From Alistipes sp. (lineage in GTDB: Bacteria; Bacteroidota; Bacteroidia; Bacteroidales; Rikenellaceae), in assembly GCA_017623115.1 (NCBI GenBank), contig JAGAPT010000026.1:59628-123627 (forward strand): DNA of 64,000 nucleotides. The letters are read 5' to 3'. The notes under the pieces are model-generated. The model searched no databases. It was not told the origin of the DNA and saw only the letters and a list, made by a program, of their open reading frames with translations. Made by a program: the position numbers and the translations under genes. Shown piece after piece: positions 1-9,122 of this stretch (positions within the stretch are counted from its first letter, which is position 1; each line of letters opens with the position of its first letter).

Positions 1-974
1 TAGAGCGAGATGTTGTGGTCGGTCGTGAAGGCCGTGCGATAGATCATATCCTGCCACTCCGAGTTGTAGATGGTGCCGTTGTAGCCCAACAGCGACTGAA
101 TCTTATCACCCTCGGCCGGATAGAGTTGCGTATACTGATTGGTCATGTAATCGGCATACTCCGGACCCGACATCACGTCAATCTTACCGGCATTGGTCTT
201 CACCGTGTAGCTCGAATTGTAGCTCACCTGCAAACCCTTACCGCGACCCTTCTTCGTCGTGATGATAATCACACCATTCGAAGCACGCGAACCATAGATA
301 GCCGTTGCCGAAGCATCCTTCAAGACGGTCATCGACTCGATGTCGTTCGGGTTAACCGAAGCCAACGGGTTACCCATACCCGAACCACCTTCACCCGTCA
401 CAGGCACACCGTCGATCACGATCAACGGGTCGTTCGAGGCGTTGAGCGAGGCGTTACCACGAATACGAATCGTAGCACCCGTACCCGGCTCACCCGAAGC
501 GGGTGTCACGAGCAGACCCGGCACCTTACCCATCATCAGCTGATCGGGCGAGGTCACGGCACCACGGTTGATGTCCTCGGCCTTGATGGCCACCACCGAA
601 CCGGTCATGTCGTTCTTCTTCACGCCACCATAACCGATGACAACCACCTCATCGAGGGTCATCAGATCCTCCTGAAGCGTTACGTTCTGCAAAGCGGCCG
701 ACGAAGCAACCAGCTCCACGGTCTGATAACCGATGTAGCTGATGGTAACGACAGCATTACCACTCTGCACATTCAGCACATACTTACCGTCGATGTCGGT
801 AGTCGTACCGTTGGTGGTTCCGGCCTCGATAATCGTTGCACCGATTACCGGCAGGCCCGTAGCGTCCACCACGACGCCTTCCACCTTATACGCGCCTTGT
901 TGAGCGAGTGCAAGGGGGGGGGTTACGATGCCCAACAGCATCAAACCCAGGCACATTACGAGAAACTTTCTCAT
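1..974 (-). CDS. SusC/RagA-family TonB-linked outer membrane protein (5' part; 3' end outside window)
   Basis: Reading on the minus strand from the ATG at 974, 324 codons are present and the frame runs off the window edge. A signal peptide (Lys/Arg start, hydrophobic core, cut near ALA-QQ, about residue 25) is followed by a carboxypeptidase-regulatory-like domain (about 30-110, with GATIIEAGT and ISYIGYQT) and a TonB plug domain with the usual SusC features LDEVVVIGYG, RIRGNASL, PLIVIDGVP and ATAIYGSRASNGVIIITTKKG. Such proteins form the outer-membrane channel of glycan-import complexes with a SusD lipoprotein, which should lie just beyond position 1. The MFS transporter gene lies 82 bases upstream on the same strand. 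A run of nine C (914-922 on the complement) sits inside the signal-peptide codons. Confidence 0.95.
   Translation of the reverse strand, partial: MRKFLVMCLGLMLLGIVTPPLALAQQGAYKVEGVVVDATGLPVIGATIIEAGTTNGTTTDIDGKYVLNVQSGNAVVTISYIGYQTVELVASSAALQNVTLQEDLMTLDEVVVIGYGGVKKNDMTGSVVAIKAEDINRGAVTSPDQLMMGKVPGLLVTPASGEPGTGATIRIRGNASLNASNDPLIVIDGVPVTGEGGSGMGNPLASVNPNDIESMTVLKDASATAIYGSRASNGVIIITTKKGRGKGLQVSYNSSYTVKTNAGKIDVMSGPEYADYMTNQYTQLYPAEGDKIQSLLGYNGTIYNSEWQDMIYRTAFTTDHNISL
914..922 (-). repeat. C9 homopolymer in the SusC signal-peptide codons
   Basis: Nine consecutive G on the plus strand, so nine C in the coding strand, encode the Thr-Pro-Pro part of the signal peptide. The frame is open at this length. 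A gain or loss of one base would shift the frame at about residue 20. Confidence 0.9.
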
Positions 975-1056
975 AGCACTTAGTGTTAATAATTTAATTT
1001 AGGTTTTTGTTGTTATATTGCGTTACTTATCGATGGGAAAAGTCATTTCGCAACGG

Positions 1057-2361
1057 CTACTTGCGGGTCTGGATACCGAATACGGCCACAGCACCCAGCA
1101 GCAGCGAGACACCGGCTACGACCAACATCATCGCCTGCGTACCACCTACGAGCGAGAGAATCACACCTCCGAGCAGGGCTGCAACAATCTGGGGCAGGCA
1201 AATCGTGCCGTTAAACAGGCCCAGATAGGCACCCATCGAACCACCCGAGAGCGAGTTGGTCAGCAGGGCAAAGGGCATGGCCAACATGGCGGCCCATGCG
1301 CAACCAATCAAGAGGTAGGAGATAAATAAGAGGTATTGATCCGCAATAAAAAAGGTCGAGATGAAGCCCACGCCACCAATCACCAGACTGGTCGCATAGG
1401 CCACCTTCTCGTTGCGGAACAGTGGGAGCACCATCGCCCACAACACCGAGCCCACGGCCTGCACAGCAAAGAGGACACCAACCCAGTCACCGGCGGCCTG
1501 ATAGGCTGCCGAAGCCGTGTCGGTCGTCTGCCAGATGGTTTCGGCGATGGCACCATTCGTATAGGTCCACATATAGAGGAATGCCACCCACGAGAAGAAT
1601 TGCACCAAGCCAATCTGCCAGAAGGCCTTCGGGGCATGCATGAGCAGTGTCCAAAGGCTCTTCTTCTCCTCCTCGGCCTCCTCCTTCTCACTCAGGTTGT
1701 GGAAGGCGGCATACTCCGCAGGGTTCATCTCGCGCACCGTAGCACCCGTATAGAGGACACACAGAATCAAGATGGCGGCACCCATGTAGAACGAATAGAT
1801 AACCGAGTCGGGAATCACACCCTCGGGAGCGACATTCGAGATACCAATCCAAGTAAAGATATAGGGGAAGAGGTAGCCCACGAGCGAGCCGGCATTGCAC
1901 AGCATCGACTGAATCGAGTAGGCTTTGGCCTTTTGGCGTTCGTTCACCATATCGCCCACCATCATCTTGAAGGGCTGCATGGCCATGTTAATCGACGTAT
2001 CGAGCAACATGAGCATCACCAGACCGAAGGCCATGGCCATCTTCACGGTCAGACCCAGCGAGCCGGCATTGGGCAGGAAGGCCATCACGGCTACGGCCAC
2101 CAAGGCTCCGAGATAGAGGTAGGGCTTACGACGTCCCCAGCGACACCAGGTCTTATCGCTCCAGGTGCCGACCAGCGGCTGAACGATCATACCCATCAAC
2201 GGGGGAAGAATCCAAAAGAAGCTCAAATCGTGGGGGTCCGCACCCAACGTAGCAAAGATGCGGCTGATGTTGGCACTTTGCAGTGCGTAAGCAATCTGGA
2301 CACCGAAGAACCCGAAACTCAGGTTCCACAGTTGCCAGAACGACAAATCAGGTTTTCTCAT
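1057..2361 (-). CDS. SLC45-type MFS sugar transporter
   Basis: 434 residues with about twelve hydrophobic segments. The cytoplasmic loop after helix 2 reads GTWSDKTWCRWGRRKPYL, the RWGRR-type signature of SLC45/GPH-like sugar transporters. A long charged central loop (about residues 215-235, rich in Glu and Lys) separates the two halves. Family members import sucrose, maltose or related oligosaccharides across the inner membrane. The partial SusC gene follows on the same strand after 82 bases, so the pair probably belongs to a glycan-use locus in which SusC/D brings oligosaccharides into the periplasm and this protein takes them into the cytoplasm. The substrate cannot be read from the sequence. 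A consensus-like promoter lies at 2399-2430. Confidence 0.9.
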   Translation of the reverse strand: MRKPDLSFWQLWNLSFGFFGVQIAYALQSANISRIFATLGADPHDLSFFWILPPLMGMIVQPLVGTWSDKTWCRWGRRKPYLYLGALVAVAVMAFLPNAGSLGLTVKMAMAFGLVMLMLLDTSINMAMQPFKMMVGDMVNERQKAKAYSIQSMLCNAGSLVGYLFPYIFTWIGISNVAPEGVIPDSVIYSFYMGAAILILCVLYTGATVREMNPAEYAAFHNLSEKEEAEEEKKSLWTLLMHAPKAFWQIGLVQFFSWVAFLYMWTYTNGAIAETIWQTTDTASAAYQAAGDWVGVLFAVQAVGSVLWAMVLPLFRNEKVAYATSLVIGGVGFISTFFIADQYLLFISYLLIGCAWAAMLAMPFALLTNSLSGGSMGAYLGLFNGTICLPQIVAALLGGVILSLVGGTQAMMLVVAGVSLLLGAVAVFGIQTRK

Positions 2362-2398
2362 CGTATGTTCAATTAGTTCGTTTTCGGTTTTTGGTACA

Positions 2399-2430
2399 CA
2401 AAAATAAAAATAGGTAAAGAAAAAGCCAAC
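2399..2430 (-). promoter_or_regulatory. Bacteroidetes-type promoter for the MFS gene
   Basis: On the minus strand GTTG (2430-2427) is followed after 20 bases by TATTTTTG (2406-2399), close to the TTTG-N19/20-TANNTTTG consensus. The expected start of transcription is near 2393, giving a leader of about 30 bases. Confidence 0.55.
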
Positions 2431-2529
2431 CCTCTTCCGACGAACGGCACATGCAACAGGACGAATGGCATTATGTAACGGACGAAAGAGGCTGAAGCGG
2501 CTCCGTTTCGGTCAAGAAGCGAAAAAAGA

Positions 2530-2561
2530 TTTGCAAAAATCGAAAAAACAGCCTAACTTCG
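2530..2561 (+). promoter_or_regulatory. Promoter of the LytS/LytTR operon
   Basis: TTTG (2530-2533), 20 bases, TAACTTCG (2554-2561). The transcript would start near 2567, about 20 bases before the ATG at 2589. It diverges from the MFS promoter. Confidence 0.6.
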
Positions 2562-2588
2562 TTTAATTGAAACCAGCAACTGACACTG

Positions 2589-3965
2589 ATGAAACACACC
2601 ACAACCATCTCGACACCGGCCGTCATTCACCTCTTTGCGTTGGCCCACGCAGCCATCGCTGTCGTGAGTCGTATGGTCAACTACGTGGATGATGTACCGC
2701 TGACGGTGCTGACCGTTTCCCTCATTGTCATCATTGCCATCCGCCACCACCTGCAAGCCGAGATGATTGCCATCTTGGCGCTGGTAGGCACCTTTGCCGG
2801 CTATTTGCTGGGTAGTTATGGCGCGACGGTGGTCGGCTTGCTCGTGCATAACCCGACAGCGGCCTCGGCCGTCACTACGGCCCTCTTTACCGAGCTGCTC
2901 GGTTGGTCAATCTATGCCTTTGCACGCTATCGCGGCTCGGCGCAGGAGCTGCCGACCCAATGGACCCCTCCCCTCTCGCAGATTCTGGCCGTTGCCTCCC
3001 TGATTCTGCTGTTCCGTATCTCCTATACGCTGATTTTCAACTCCGAATACTATCTGCAAACGGGCGTATACACCGAGTTCCAACAACTGCTCGGCAATAA
3101 ATTCGCCCTGCTCGTATTGCTCTGCGGAAATGTCTTTTTTGTCAGCGTGCGACCACGCAAAACGAACCATCCCGAGTGGCGACACCTCTCGACGATGCTG
3201 CTCATCGTGCTCTTCTCGCTCGTCGTATCGCTACTCGTCTATTTCGACTTTCCGAAAGGCAACTCGCTCTCCTTTGCGTTATTGCCCCTGTTGAGGCTCT
3301 ATGCCGTCATCCTGCTCTCCGACATCATCCTATTCGCCCTCTGCAAACTCATCGCCTACCTCTTTATTTCGAAAGCCGAGTTGCGCACCGAGCGAGGCAA
3401 GAAACATCTGGCACAGTTTCAGTATAACAAACTGAAGATGCAGATTAACCCCCATTTCCTCTTCAATTCGCTCAACATCCTCGACTTCCTGGTACAGGAG
3501 CAGCAAACCGAGCGTGCTTCGGCCTTCATTCGCAAGTTGGCCGAATGTTATCGCTACATGCTCAAAAATGAGGATGAGCAACTCGTCACCCTGAGTGAGG
3601 AGATGGAGTTTGCCCACAAATATACCGAGTTGCTGCAAGAGCGATTCACCAGCGGATTCTCAGTCCATTACGACATTCCGACCGAGGCTCTGAATCGTCA
3701 TGTCATCCCCTGCTGCCTGCAGCTGCTGATTGAAAATGCCACGAAGCACAACGTCGTCAGCCCCGAGCGTCCGCTGACGGTTGTCATCCGCGTCGAGGGC
3801 GAGCAGCTGCTTATCTCGAACAATCTCCAACCACGTCTCAGCACCCACGCCTCAACAGGCATGGGGCTCAAAAACATCCGTCGCCAATACGAGGATCTCT
3901 CGGAGCGCACCATCCATATCGACCAAACCGAAACCCATTATACCGTACAACTTCCCCTGCTATGA
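2589..3965 (+). CDS. LytS-like sensor histidine kinase
   Basis: 458 residues. The first 255 or so are very hydrophobic and form about seven or eight membrane segments. The rest is a His_kinase domain of the LytS/YehU type: the phosphoacceptor is the His in QINPHFLFNSLNIL, the N box is LLIENATKHN and the G box contains STGMGLKNIRRQY. There is no HAMP, PAS or other recognisable sensor domain, so the signal is probably sensed in or at the membrane. The stop overlaps the ATG of the LytTR regulator by four bases (ATGA), which implies translational coupling and makes that regulator the cognate partner. The ligand is unknown. Confidence 0.93.
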   Translation: MKHTTTISTPAVIHLFALAHAAIAVVSRMVNYVDDVPLTVLTVSLIVIIAIRHHLQAEMIAILALVGTFAGYLLGSYGATVVGLLVHNPTAASAVTTALFTELLGWSIYAFARYRGSAQELPTQWTPPLSQILAVASLILLFRISYTLIFNSEYYLQTGVYTEFQQLLGNKFALLVLLCGNVFFVSVRPRKTNHPEWRHLSTMLLIVLFSLVVSLLVYFDFPKGNSLSFALLPLLRLYAVILLSDIILFALCKLIAYLFISKAELRTERGKKHLAQFQYNKLKMQINPHFLFNSLNILDFLVQEQQTERASAFIRKLAECYRYMLKNEDEQLVTLSEEMEFAHKYTELLQERFTSGFSVHYDIPTEALNRHVIPCCLQLLIENATKHNVVSPERPLTVVIRVEGEQLLISNNLQPRLSTHASTGMGLKNIRRQYEDLSERTIHIDQTETHYTVQLPLL

Positions 3966-4741
3966 ACCAATACAACGTACTGATTATCGAAGACGAGATT
4001 CCGGCACAAGCCAACCTGCGCCGTGCCATCGAGAAGCAGTTTCCGGACCTGACGGTGGTTGCCATTCGCAGCTCGGTCCAAGGGGCTGTCGAATGGCTCG
4101 GCACACCCGACAACCACGCCGACATCATCTTCATGGATGTCGAGTTGGAGGATGGCATGTGTTTCGACATCTTTGCGCAAGTCGAGGTCAAAGGCAAGGT
4201 AATCATTACCACCGCTTACGACAACTATGCTGTCAAAGCGTTCCGCATCAACAGCATCGACTATCTGCTCAAACCCATCAACCCCGAGCAGCTTGCTGCG
4301 GCCATCGAGCGTTGTCGGCTGGCACTGCAAACTACGCCCCAATCCACCTTCGACATCGAGGAGTTACGCCGTGTGCTCACGGACAACAATCCGCAGAACT
4401 ACAAAAAACGCTTTGTCGTCAAGTATGGCGACCGCCTCTCGGTCATCGACATTGCACAAGTGGCCTACATCTACGCTGAGGACAAGAGTACCCATCTGGT
4501 GACCAACGAGAATCGTCGTTACATCCTCGACTCATCGCTCGACACAGTCTCCGAGCAGCTCGACCCACAGCGATTCTTCCGCATCTCGCGTAACTGCACG
4601 GTGGCTGTCGAGTCGATTGTCGGCATCTCGAAACACCCCTCCAACCGCTTGAAGGTTACACTCAACCCCAAGCCGGAGTTCGAGGTCTTCGTCAGCCGTT
4701 CGCGCACCACCGACTTCCTGGCCTGGCTCGAAGGGCGATAG
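3962..4741 (+). CDS. LytTR-family response regulator
   Basis: 259 residues. The receiver domain (1-120) has the acidic pair ED at 10-11, the phosphoacceptor Asp59 in FMDVELEDG and the Lys of LLKPIN. A LytTR DNA-binding domain occupies about 150-255 (RFVVKYGDRLSVIDIAQVAY, then FFRISRNCTVAVESI). It should bind DNA as a dimer to direct repeats under control of the coupled kinase. The targets are unknown; the neighbouring MFS/SusC genes are diverged from this operon and are the nearest candidates, but nothing in the sequence proves it. A strong terminator follows at once. Confidence 0.95.
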   Translation: MNQYNVLIIEDEIPAQANLRRAIEKQFPDLTVVAIRSSVQGAVEWLGTPDNHADIIFMDVELEDGMCFDIFAQVEVKGKVIITTAYDNYAVKAFRINSIDYLLKPINPEQLAAAIERCRLALQTTPQSTFDIEELRRVLTDNNPQNYKKRFVVKYGDRLSVIDIAQVAYIYAEDKSTHLVTNENRRYILDSSLDTVSEQLDPQRFFRISRNCTVAVESIVGISKHPSNRLKVTLNPKPEFEVFVSRSRTTDFLAWLEGR

Positions 4742-4752
4742 GCTACAGCATC

Positions 4753-4797
4753 AAAAAAAAGGGTGTGTCCAAAAAACTGGTTGGACACACCCTTTTT
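4753..4797. terminator. Bidirectional terminator between the LytTR and kdgK genes
   Basis: A 17-bp perfect stem (AAAAAGGGTGTGTCCAA with its complement) around an 8-base loop. The A tract on one side and the T tract on the other let it end both convergent transcripts. Confidence 0.9.
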
Positions 4798-4811
4798 CGG
4801 CTAAAGACGGT

Positions 4812-5849
4812 CTATCGCTGCACACGCCCATTGATAGCCCCGTCGGCCGCAGCCTCAATCTCCTCGATGGGGAATTGGGCATAGTCCCCCGGCACGGTAT
4901 TTTTCAAGGCACAAGCAGCCGCTCCGAGGTCCAACGAACGCTGGATGGGCAGGTCATGCAACATGCCATAGATGATGCCACTGTTGTAAGCATCTCCCAC
5001 GCCCACACAATCGACGACCCCCTCGATATCAAAGATACGCGCCTCGTACATCCGACCGCGATGCCACATCGTGCCACCCAGCAGGTGGTGCTGGGCATGG
5101 AGCACGTTGCGCAGGGCAAAGACCATCGTATGGCAACGCGGCATCAGGCGCGCCACCTCCTCGGCAGCCCGGGTATAGGCCTCCATCTCCATCCGATAGG
5201 AGGTATCCACCGCCTTGAATTGCGGCATATCAACCCCCAATGCCTGCTGAAACTCCAACTCCGTACCAAAGAGGATGTCGCTCTCGGCCATCAAAGCAGG
5301 CAACACCTCCGAGGGGCGTTTCCCATACTTCCAAAGGTTGCGACGGTAGTTGATATCGCACGAGACAACAAGGCCGTGCCGACGTGCCGCAGCAATCGCT
5401 TCGGCACACACCGCAGCCGCACCAGCACTCACCGCAGCCGAGATACCCGACCAGTGGAACCAATCAGCATCAGCAAAGGCTGCATCCCAATCGATATTCC
5501 CCGGTTCTACCCCCTCAAAGGCCGAGTCGACACGGTCGTAGACCACCTGTGACGAACGCATCGCCACCGCCTCCTCCATATAGTAGAGGCCCATGCGACC
5601 CGCTTTGCGCACCACACGCTCGGTCGAAACGCCGTAGCGATGCAAATCGGCCAATGCCGCATCGGCAATTTTATTGGCAGGCAGGCAGCTTACGAACTCG
5701 CTGCGCAGGCCATAGTTGGCCAGCGAAACCGCTACATTGGCCTCACTGCCACCAAAATTGGCCTCGAAACGGCTACTCTGCGTAAAACGGTCGAACGACG
5801 GTGGCGTCAGACGCACCATCAATTCGCCGAAGGTTACCACCTTTTTCAT
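4812..5849 (-). CDS. kdgK: PfkB-family sugar kinase, probably 2-dehydro-3-deoxygluconokinase
   Basis: 345 residues, ribokinase fold. The N-terminal MVRLTPP and NFGGSEANVAVSLANYG match the PfkB sugar-binding region, and CDINYRRNLWKYGK is typical of KdgK proteins, which phosphorylate 2-keto-3-deoxygluconate to KDPG in uronate breakdown. The second PfkB signature reads DCVGVGDAYNSG, so the usual GAGD is GVGD; the catalytic Asp is kept. It is the last gene of a minus-strand run, 27 bases after the HMA gene, although its role does not obviously fit with metal transport, so it may be read through only partly. No KDPG aldolase is in the window. Confidence 0.85.
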   Translation of the reverse strand: MKKVVTFGELMVRLTPPSFDRFTQSSRFEANFGGSEANVAVSLANYGLRSEFVSCLPANKIADAALADLHRYGVSTERVVRKAGRMGLYYMEEAVAMRSSQVVYDRVDSAFEGVEPGNIDWDAAFADADWFHWSGISAAVSAGAAAVCAEAIAAARRHGLVVSCDINYRRNLWKYGKRPSEVLPALMAESDILFGTELEFQQALGVDMPQFKAVDTSYRMEMEAYTRAAEEVARLMPRCHTMVFALRNVLHAQHHLLGGTMWHRGRMYEARIFDIEGVVDCVGVGDAYNSGIIYGMLHDLPIQRSLDLGAAACALKNTVPGDYAQFPIEEIEAAADGAINGRVQR

Positions 5850-5876
5850 CGGATGGGGATTACGAATTGGTATAAA

Positions 5877-6182
5877 CTATTTCTTCACCTCGGCCTTGAC
5901 CTTCAGGCTCTCGAAGCCCTTGATAATCGTGGCATCATCATTCTTCGAGGCGTCGTAGGTCACCGTTACCTCGCGCGTTTTCAGGTCAATCTGCAGATCC
6001 TTGATACCCTTACCCAGCGACGGTACGTTGTTCTCGACCTTCTTGGCGCAGTTCGGGCAATCGAGGTTCGTCACAAAGACGGTCGTCTTCACCTGCTTCT
6101 CGGCCTTCTTGGCCGGCTTCTGTGCCATGCACACGCCTGCACCCAGCATGAGGGCGAGGCAAATCATCATCAGTTTTTTCAT
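5877..6182 (-). CDS. Secreted heavy-metal-associated (HMA) domain protein
   Basis: 101 residues: a signal peptide (cut near CMAQ, about residue 20), a Lys-rich linker and one HMA ferredoxin-like domain. The metal site is the CxxC in TNLDCPNCAKKVENN. Such domains bind Cu(I), Zn or similar soft metals. The protein lacks an ATPase or any partner domain and is likely periplasmic, since it has a signal peptide but no lipobox. It follows the TonB receptor gene by 36 bases, which suggests that the two act on the same metal. Confidence 0.9.
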   Translation of the reverse strand: MKKLMMICLALMLGAGVCMAQKPAKKAEKQVKTTVFVTNLDCPNCAKKVENNVPSLGKGIKDLQIDLKTREVTVTYDASKNDDATIIKGFESLKVKAEVKK

Positions 6183-6218
6183 GGTTGTTTAAGTTGTTTA
6201 ATTGTTTGATATTGCGAT

Positions 6219-8585
6219 TTAATAGAGGTTGAAACGCAAGCCGAAATAGAACTTGCGACCCATCAACGGACCCCAGATGTTCATCGAGTTGAAGGTGGTC
6301 GAATAGGGATTTTCGGCTCCGACAATAGGCACCTTCTGACGATAGTCGGCGATATTCTCACAACCCACATAAAGGTCGAATTTACCCACCTTACGGGTTA
6401 CCTGGGCATAGAACATCGGATACTCGGGCGAGTGGCTGTCGTCAGCCAAATTGCCCGTCTGGGTCGGGATGCGAGCCGAGCCGTTCAGTTGGGCCGTAGC
6501 ATCGAACACCCAGCGACGGAAGCGCGTAGCATACTGAATATTGAGCAGTGTCTTGTAGTTGTTCACCAACGGACGCTCGACGCGAGCCGTCGTACCATCG
6601 GGACGACGAATCGTCATCTCGCTATCCGTATAACGGAACGTGGCAAAGATATCCAATCGCTCGGCCGGAGTCCACGAGAAGTCAACCTGATAGGTATCCG
6701 TATAGGATTTATCATCCGAGGTGTAGATATTAATCAACGCCGGATTCCACTCCTGATCCACCACCACGGCATGCGAGAACTGGGTACGGAAGTAGTCGAA
6801 GCTGATGGTTGCATTCTCCAACCCCCAGAGTGAGAAGGTGTGGGTCAGCGAGCCACCAAAGGTCGTCGCCTTCTCCATGCGGTCGAACTCTTCGAACCAA
6901 TCCTTCGAAGTCGTCACGCCATCGTTGAAGACGATGCGACGACCTGTCGTCAGGATGCCGATGTTGTCGGTAAAGAGGTTCGTTGAGCGATAGCCCAAAC
7001 CGGCCGAGAGGCGCAAGGTGGTCATCGGCGTGATGTTCCAACGAATATGGCCACGCGGCGTGCAGAACAGGCGGTCGTAGTAGGCGTTGTAATCGCCACG
7101 GATACCCGCTACGAGCGACAGTTTCTCCTTGATGGCATAGGTGTACTCGCCATAGAGGCCCACCTCCTCTTCGTTGCGGTCGAGCAGATAGCCTATCTGC
7201 TCACCACCTACAATCCAGGGTGTACGATTCAACACCTGCTCATTGGTCGAGGTATGGTGCGACTGCAAACCGAGGATGAGCGACGAACGGGGTGTAAAAT
7301 AGTGGTTATAAGCAAGATTGAGCGAAACGGTATTTTCACTGCCGAGATAGTCGTTCAAACCGAAGTAAGCCTTCTCGTCATAGTGGTCGAAATCGGCCAC
7401 AATGGCCATGTTCGAGCGCAACTCCTCGTCGTTCTCGGCATCGTAGACCGCAGCACCGAGCGGCATACCGACCTTGAAATAGGCTCCGGCCTCACGGTTG
7501 CGGATATGCGAGCCATAGGCCGGCATATCGACGCTCTTCGTGGCCCAATCCCAGTTTTCGAGCATCAGCTGTCGCTCCTCGTCGCCATCTTCGTAATCCA
7601 TCATACCGCCCAGGCGATTCTCCTGCAAGAGTTTGAAGCCCCAGCGAACCTGTGCACCACTCTTCGACTGGTAGAGCCAGCGATTCGACAGCGACAAGAG
7701 ATTCGTTTCGGGCTGGTCACGGAAGGCGTCGTGGTTGTGGTCCATCTCGCGTACATCCGTATCGGCCGAGCCGTGGAAGAGGATGATGGTCGAGAGGCGT
7801 TTATCCTCGGTCAGCGGAATGGCCGACGAGAGGTTAATCTCGGGGCGCAACTCATCATCGAGATAGAGGTTCACGAAGAGACGCTCCTCGTCAGTGGGCT
7901 TGCGATGCTCGAGGTTAATCTGTCCGGTGATTGCCTCGTGGCCTGCTGCCACCGAAGCAACACCCTTCGACACCTGAATCGAATTGAGCCACATACCGGG
8001 TGTATAGCTCAATCCATAGGGAGCACTCAGGCCTCGCATGATGGGGCGATTCTCATCCAGAATCTGCGTATAGGTACCGGCCAGACCCAGCATCTTGATT
8101 TGACGGGCTCCCGAGATGGCATCGCTATAACCGACGGTTACCGAGGCTGAGTTCTCGAACGACTCGGCCAGGTTGCAGCAAGCCATCTTACACAGACCGG
8201 CAAACGAAATCATCTCGTTTTTGACAATACCGTCACGCTTGACATAGTTACCGCTCTGCGTACCCTCGATGACGACATCCTCTACGGCCACGCCATCGGC
8301 TTCGAGGCGGAAATCGATGCGCTCGACACCGGCTGCCACCTGCAACGTATCGTTGCGGTAACCCAGATAGGAGGCTACCAGGCGGTCATAGCCCTTGACC
8401 CGATAGACGGCAAAGCCACCTTCCACATCGCTGCTGGCACCAACCGTCGTGCCGGCCCAATAGACTGAAGCACCAATCAGCGGCTGACCGGCAGCATCCA
8501 ACACTTTGCCCTGCAAGGCTTGTGCCCGCACCGAGAAGGCGGTTGCGAGCAACGTAAACAACAGACTTAAAGATTTGATTTTCAT
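6219..8585 (-). CDS. TonB-dependent outer membrane receptor, metal-associated type
   Basis: 788 residues from the ATG at 8585, which has AGGAAA a few bases upstream; an in-frame ATG at 8603 would put six residues before the signal peptide and is less likely. Order: signal peptide; carboxypeptidase-regulatory-like domain (LQGKVLDAAGQPLIGASVYW); plug with the unusual Cys-rich stretch GLCKMACCNLAESFENSA and then VTVGYSDAISGARQIKMLG; and a 22-strand-type barrel ending in FGLRFNLY with a C-terminal aromatic residue. Receptors of this subtype often sit beside HMA proteins, as here. That points to transport of a metal or metal chelate rather than a glycan; the ligand is not determined. Confidence 0.9.
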   Translation of the reverse strand: MKIKSLSLLFTLLATAFSVRAQALQGKVLDAAGQPLIGASVYWAGTTVGASSDVEGGFAVYRVKGYDRLVASYLGYRNDTLQVAAGVERIDFRLEADGVAVEDVVIEGTQSGNYVKRDGIVKNEMISFAGLCKMACCNLAESFENSASVTVGYSDAISGARQIKMLGLAGTYTQILDENRPIMRGLSAPYGLSYTPGMWLNSIQVSKGVASVAAGHEAITGQINLEHRKPTDEERLFVNLYLDDELRPEINLSSAIPLTEDKRLSTIILFHGSADTDVREMDHNHDAFRDQPETNLLSLSNRWLYQSKSGAQVRWGFKLLQENRLGGMMDYEDGDEERQLMLENWDWATKSVDMPAYGSHIRNREAGAYFKVGMPLGAAVYDAENDEELRSNMAIVADFDHYDEKAYFGLNDYLGSENTVSLNLAYNHYFTPRSSLILGLQSHHTSTNEQVLNRTPWIVGGEQIGYLLDRNEEEVGLYGEYTYAIKEKLSLVAGIRGDYNAYYDRLFCTPRGHIRWNITPMTTLRLSAGLGYRSTNLFTDNIGILTTGRRIVFNDGVTTSKDWFEEFDRMEKATTFGGSLTHTFSLWGLENATISFDYFRTQFSHAVVVDQEWNPALINIYTSDDKSYTDTYQVDFSWTPAERLDIFATFRYTDSEMTIRRPDGTTARVERPLVNNYKTLLNIQYATRFRRWVFDATAQLNGSARIPTQTGNLADDSHSPEYPMFYAQVTRKVGKFDLYVGCENIADYRQKVPIVGAENPYSTTFNSMNIWGPLMGRKFYFGLRFNLY

Positions 8586-8656
8586 TGATATTTCCTCATT
8601 CATTATGGTTTATAACAACAGTGTCTGCCGACCCTTTGCCGACAGTCAAACGGTAG

Positions 8657-9088
8657 TTATGCCATAACGGGAGGGGCACGAAGTGCCTTAGAAGCGATCC
8701 ACGCAGCCGTCAGCTGTGGGACTTTTAGTCGTGCGAGGAGCACGGCTCCCTGCTCATCGCAGGTCAGCCCCTCGGTCATGTTCACCGAGGCAACAACAAA
8801 CTCAAATGATGGGCATGTACGCAACATGCGTCGCAACGCATCCTCCTCGCCCGCCGTATAGAGACGTTGCTCGTTGGAGTGCAAATCATCACAACATACA
8901 GCTTTGAAGAGCGCATCGGCCTCCATATCGGTTTCGACATGGTGCTGCGTGGCATGGCAGCAACAACACGGCGTGTGTTGATGCATCTCGACGCAAGGAC
9001 AGCAGAGCGACAATACAGCCCCTGCACCCGTGGCCACGAGATAGGCACAGGTGAGTAACAAGAGGGTGATCCGACGCAACTGCAACAT
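8657..9088 (-). CDS. Cys/His-rich secreted protein of unknown function
   Basis: 143 residues. A signal peptide or anchor (1-25) is followed by a dense metal-ligand region, LCCPCVEMHQHTPCCCCHATQHH, then KAVCCDDLHSNEQ. The rest has few ligands and ends in LRAPPVMA. It lies 71 bases upstream of the metal-type TonB receptor on the same strand. I do not recognise a named family with certainty; small secreted Cys/His-rich proteins with CC-D-H motifs next to HMA proteins occur in other Bacteroidetes. A role in binding or sensing copper or zinc is an inference from the ligands and the neighbours. Confidence 0.75.
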   Translation of the reverse strand: MLQLRRITLLLLTCAYLVATGAGAVLSLCCPCVEMHQHTPCCCCHATQHHVETDMEADALFKAVCCDDLHSNEQRLYTAGEEDALRRMLRTCPSFEFVVASVNMTEGLTCDEQGAVLLARLKVPQLTAAWIASKALRAPPVMA

Positions 9089-9122
9089 GTTTATGCTTTG
9101 TTTTTGTCTCTGTTTCTATGGT

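Noticed and set aside
4753-4797. Possible insertion-sequence end because of the perfect inverted repeat
   Set aside because: Flanked by A and T tracts between convergent genes, so an ordinary bidirectional terminator.
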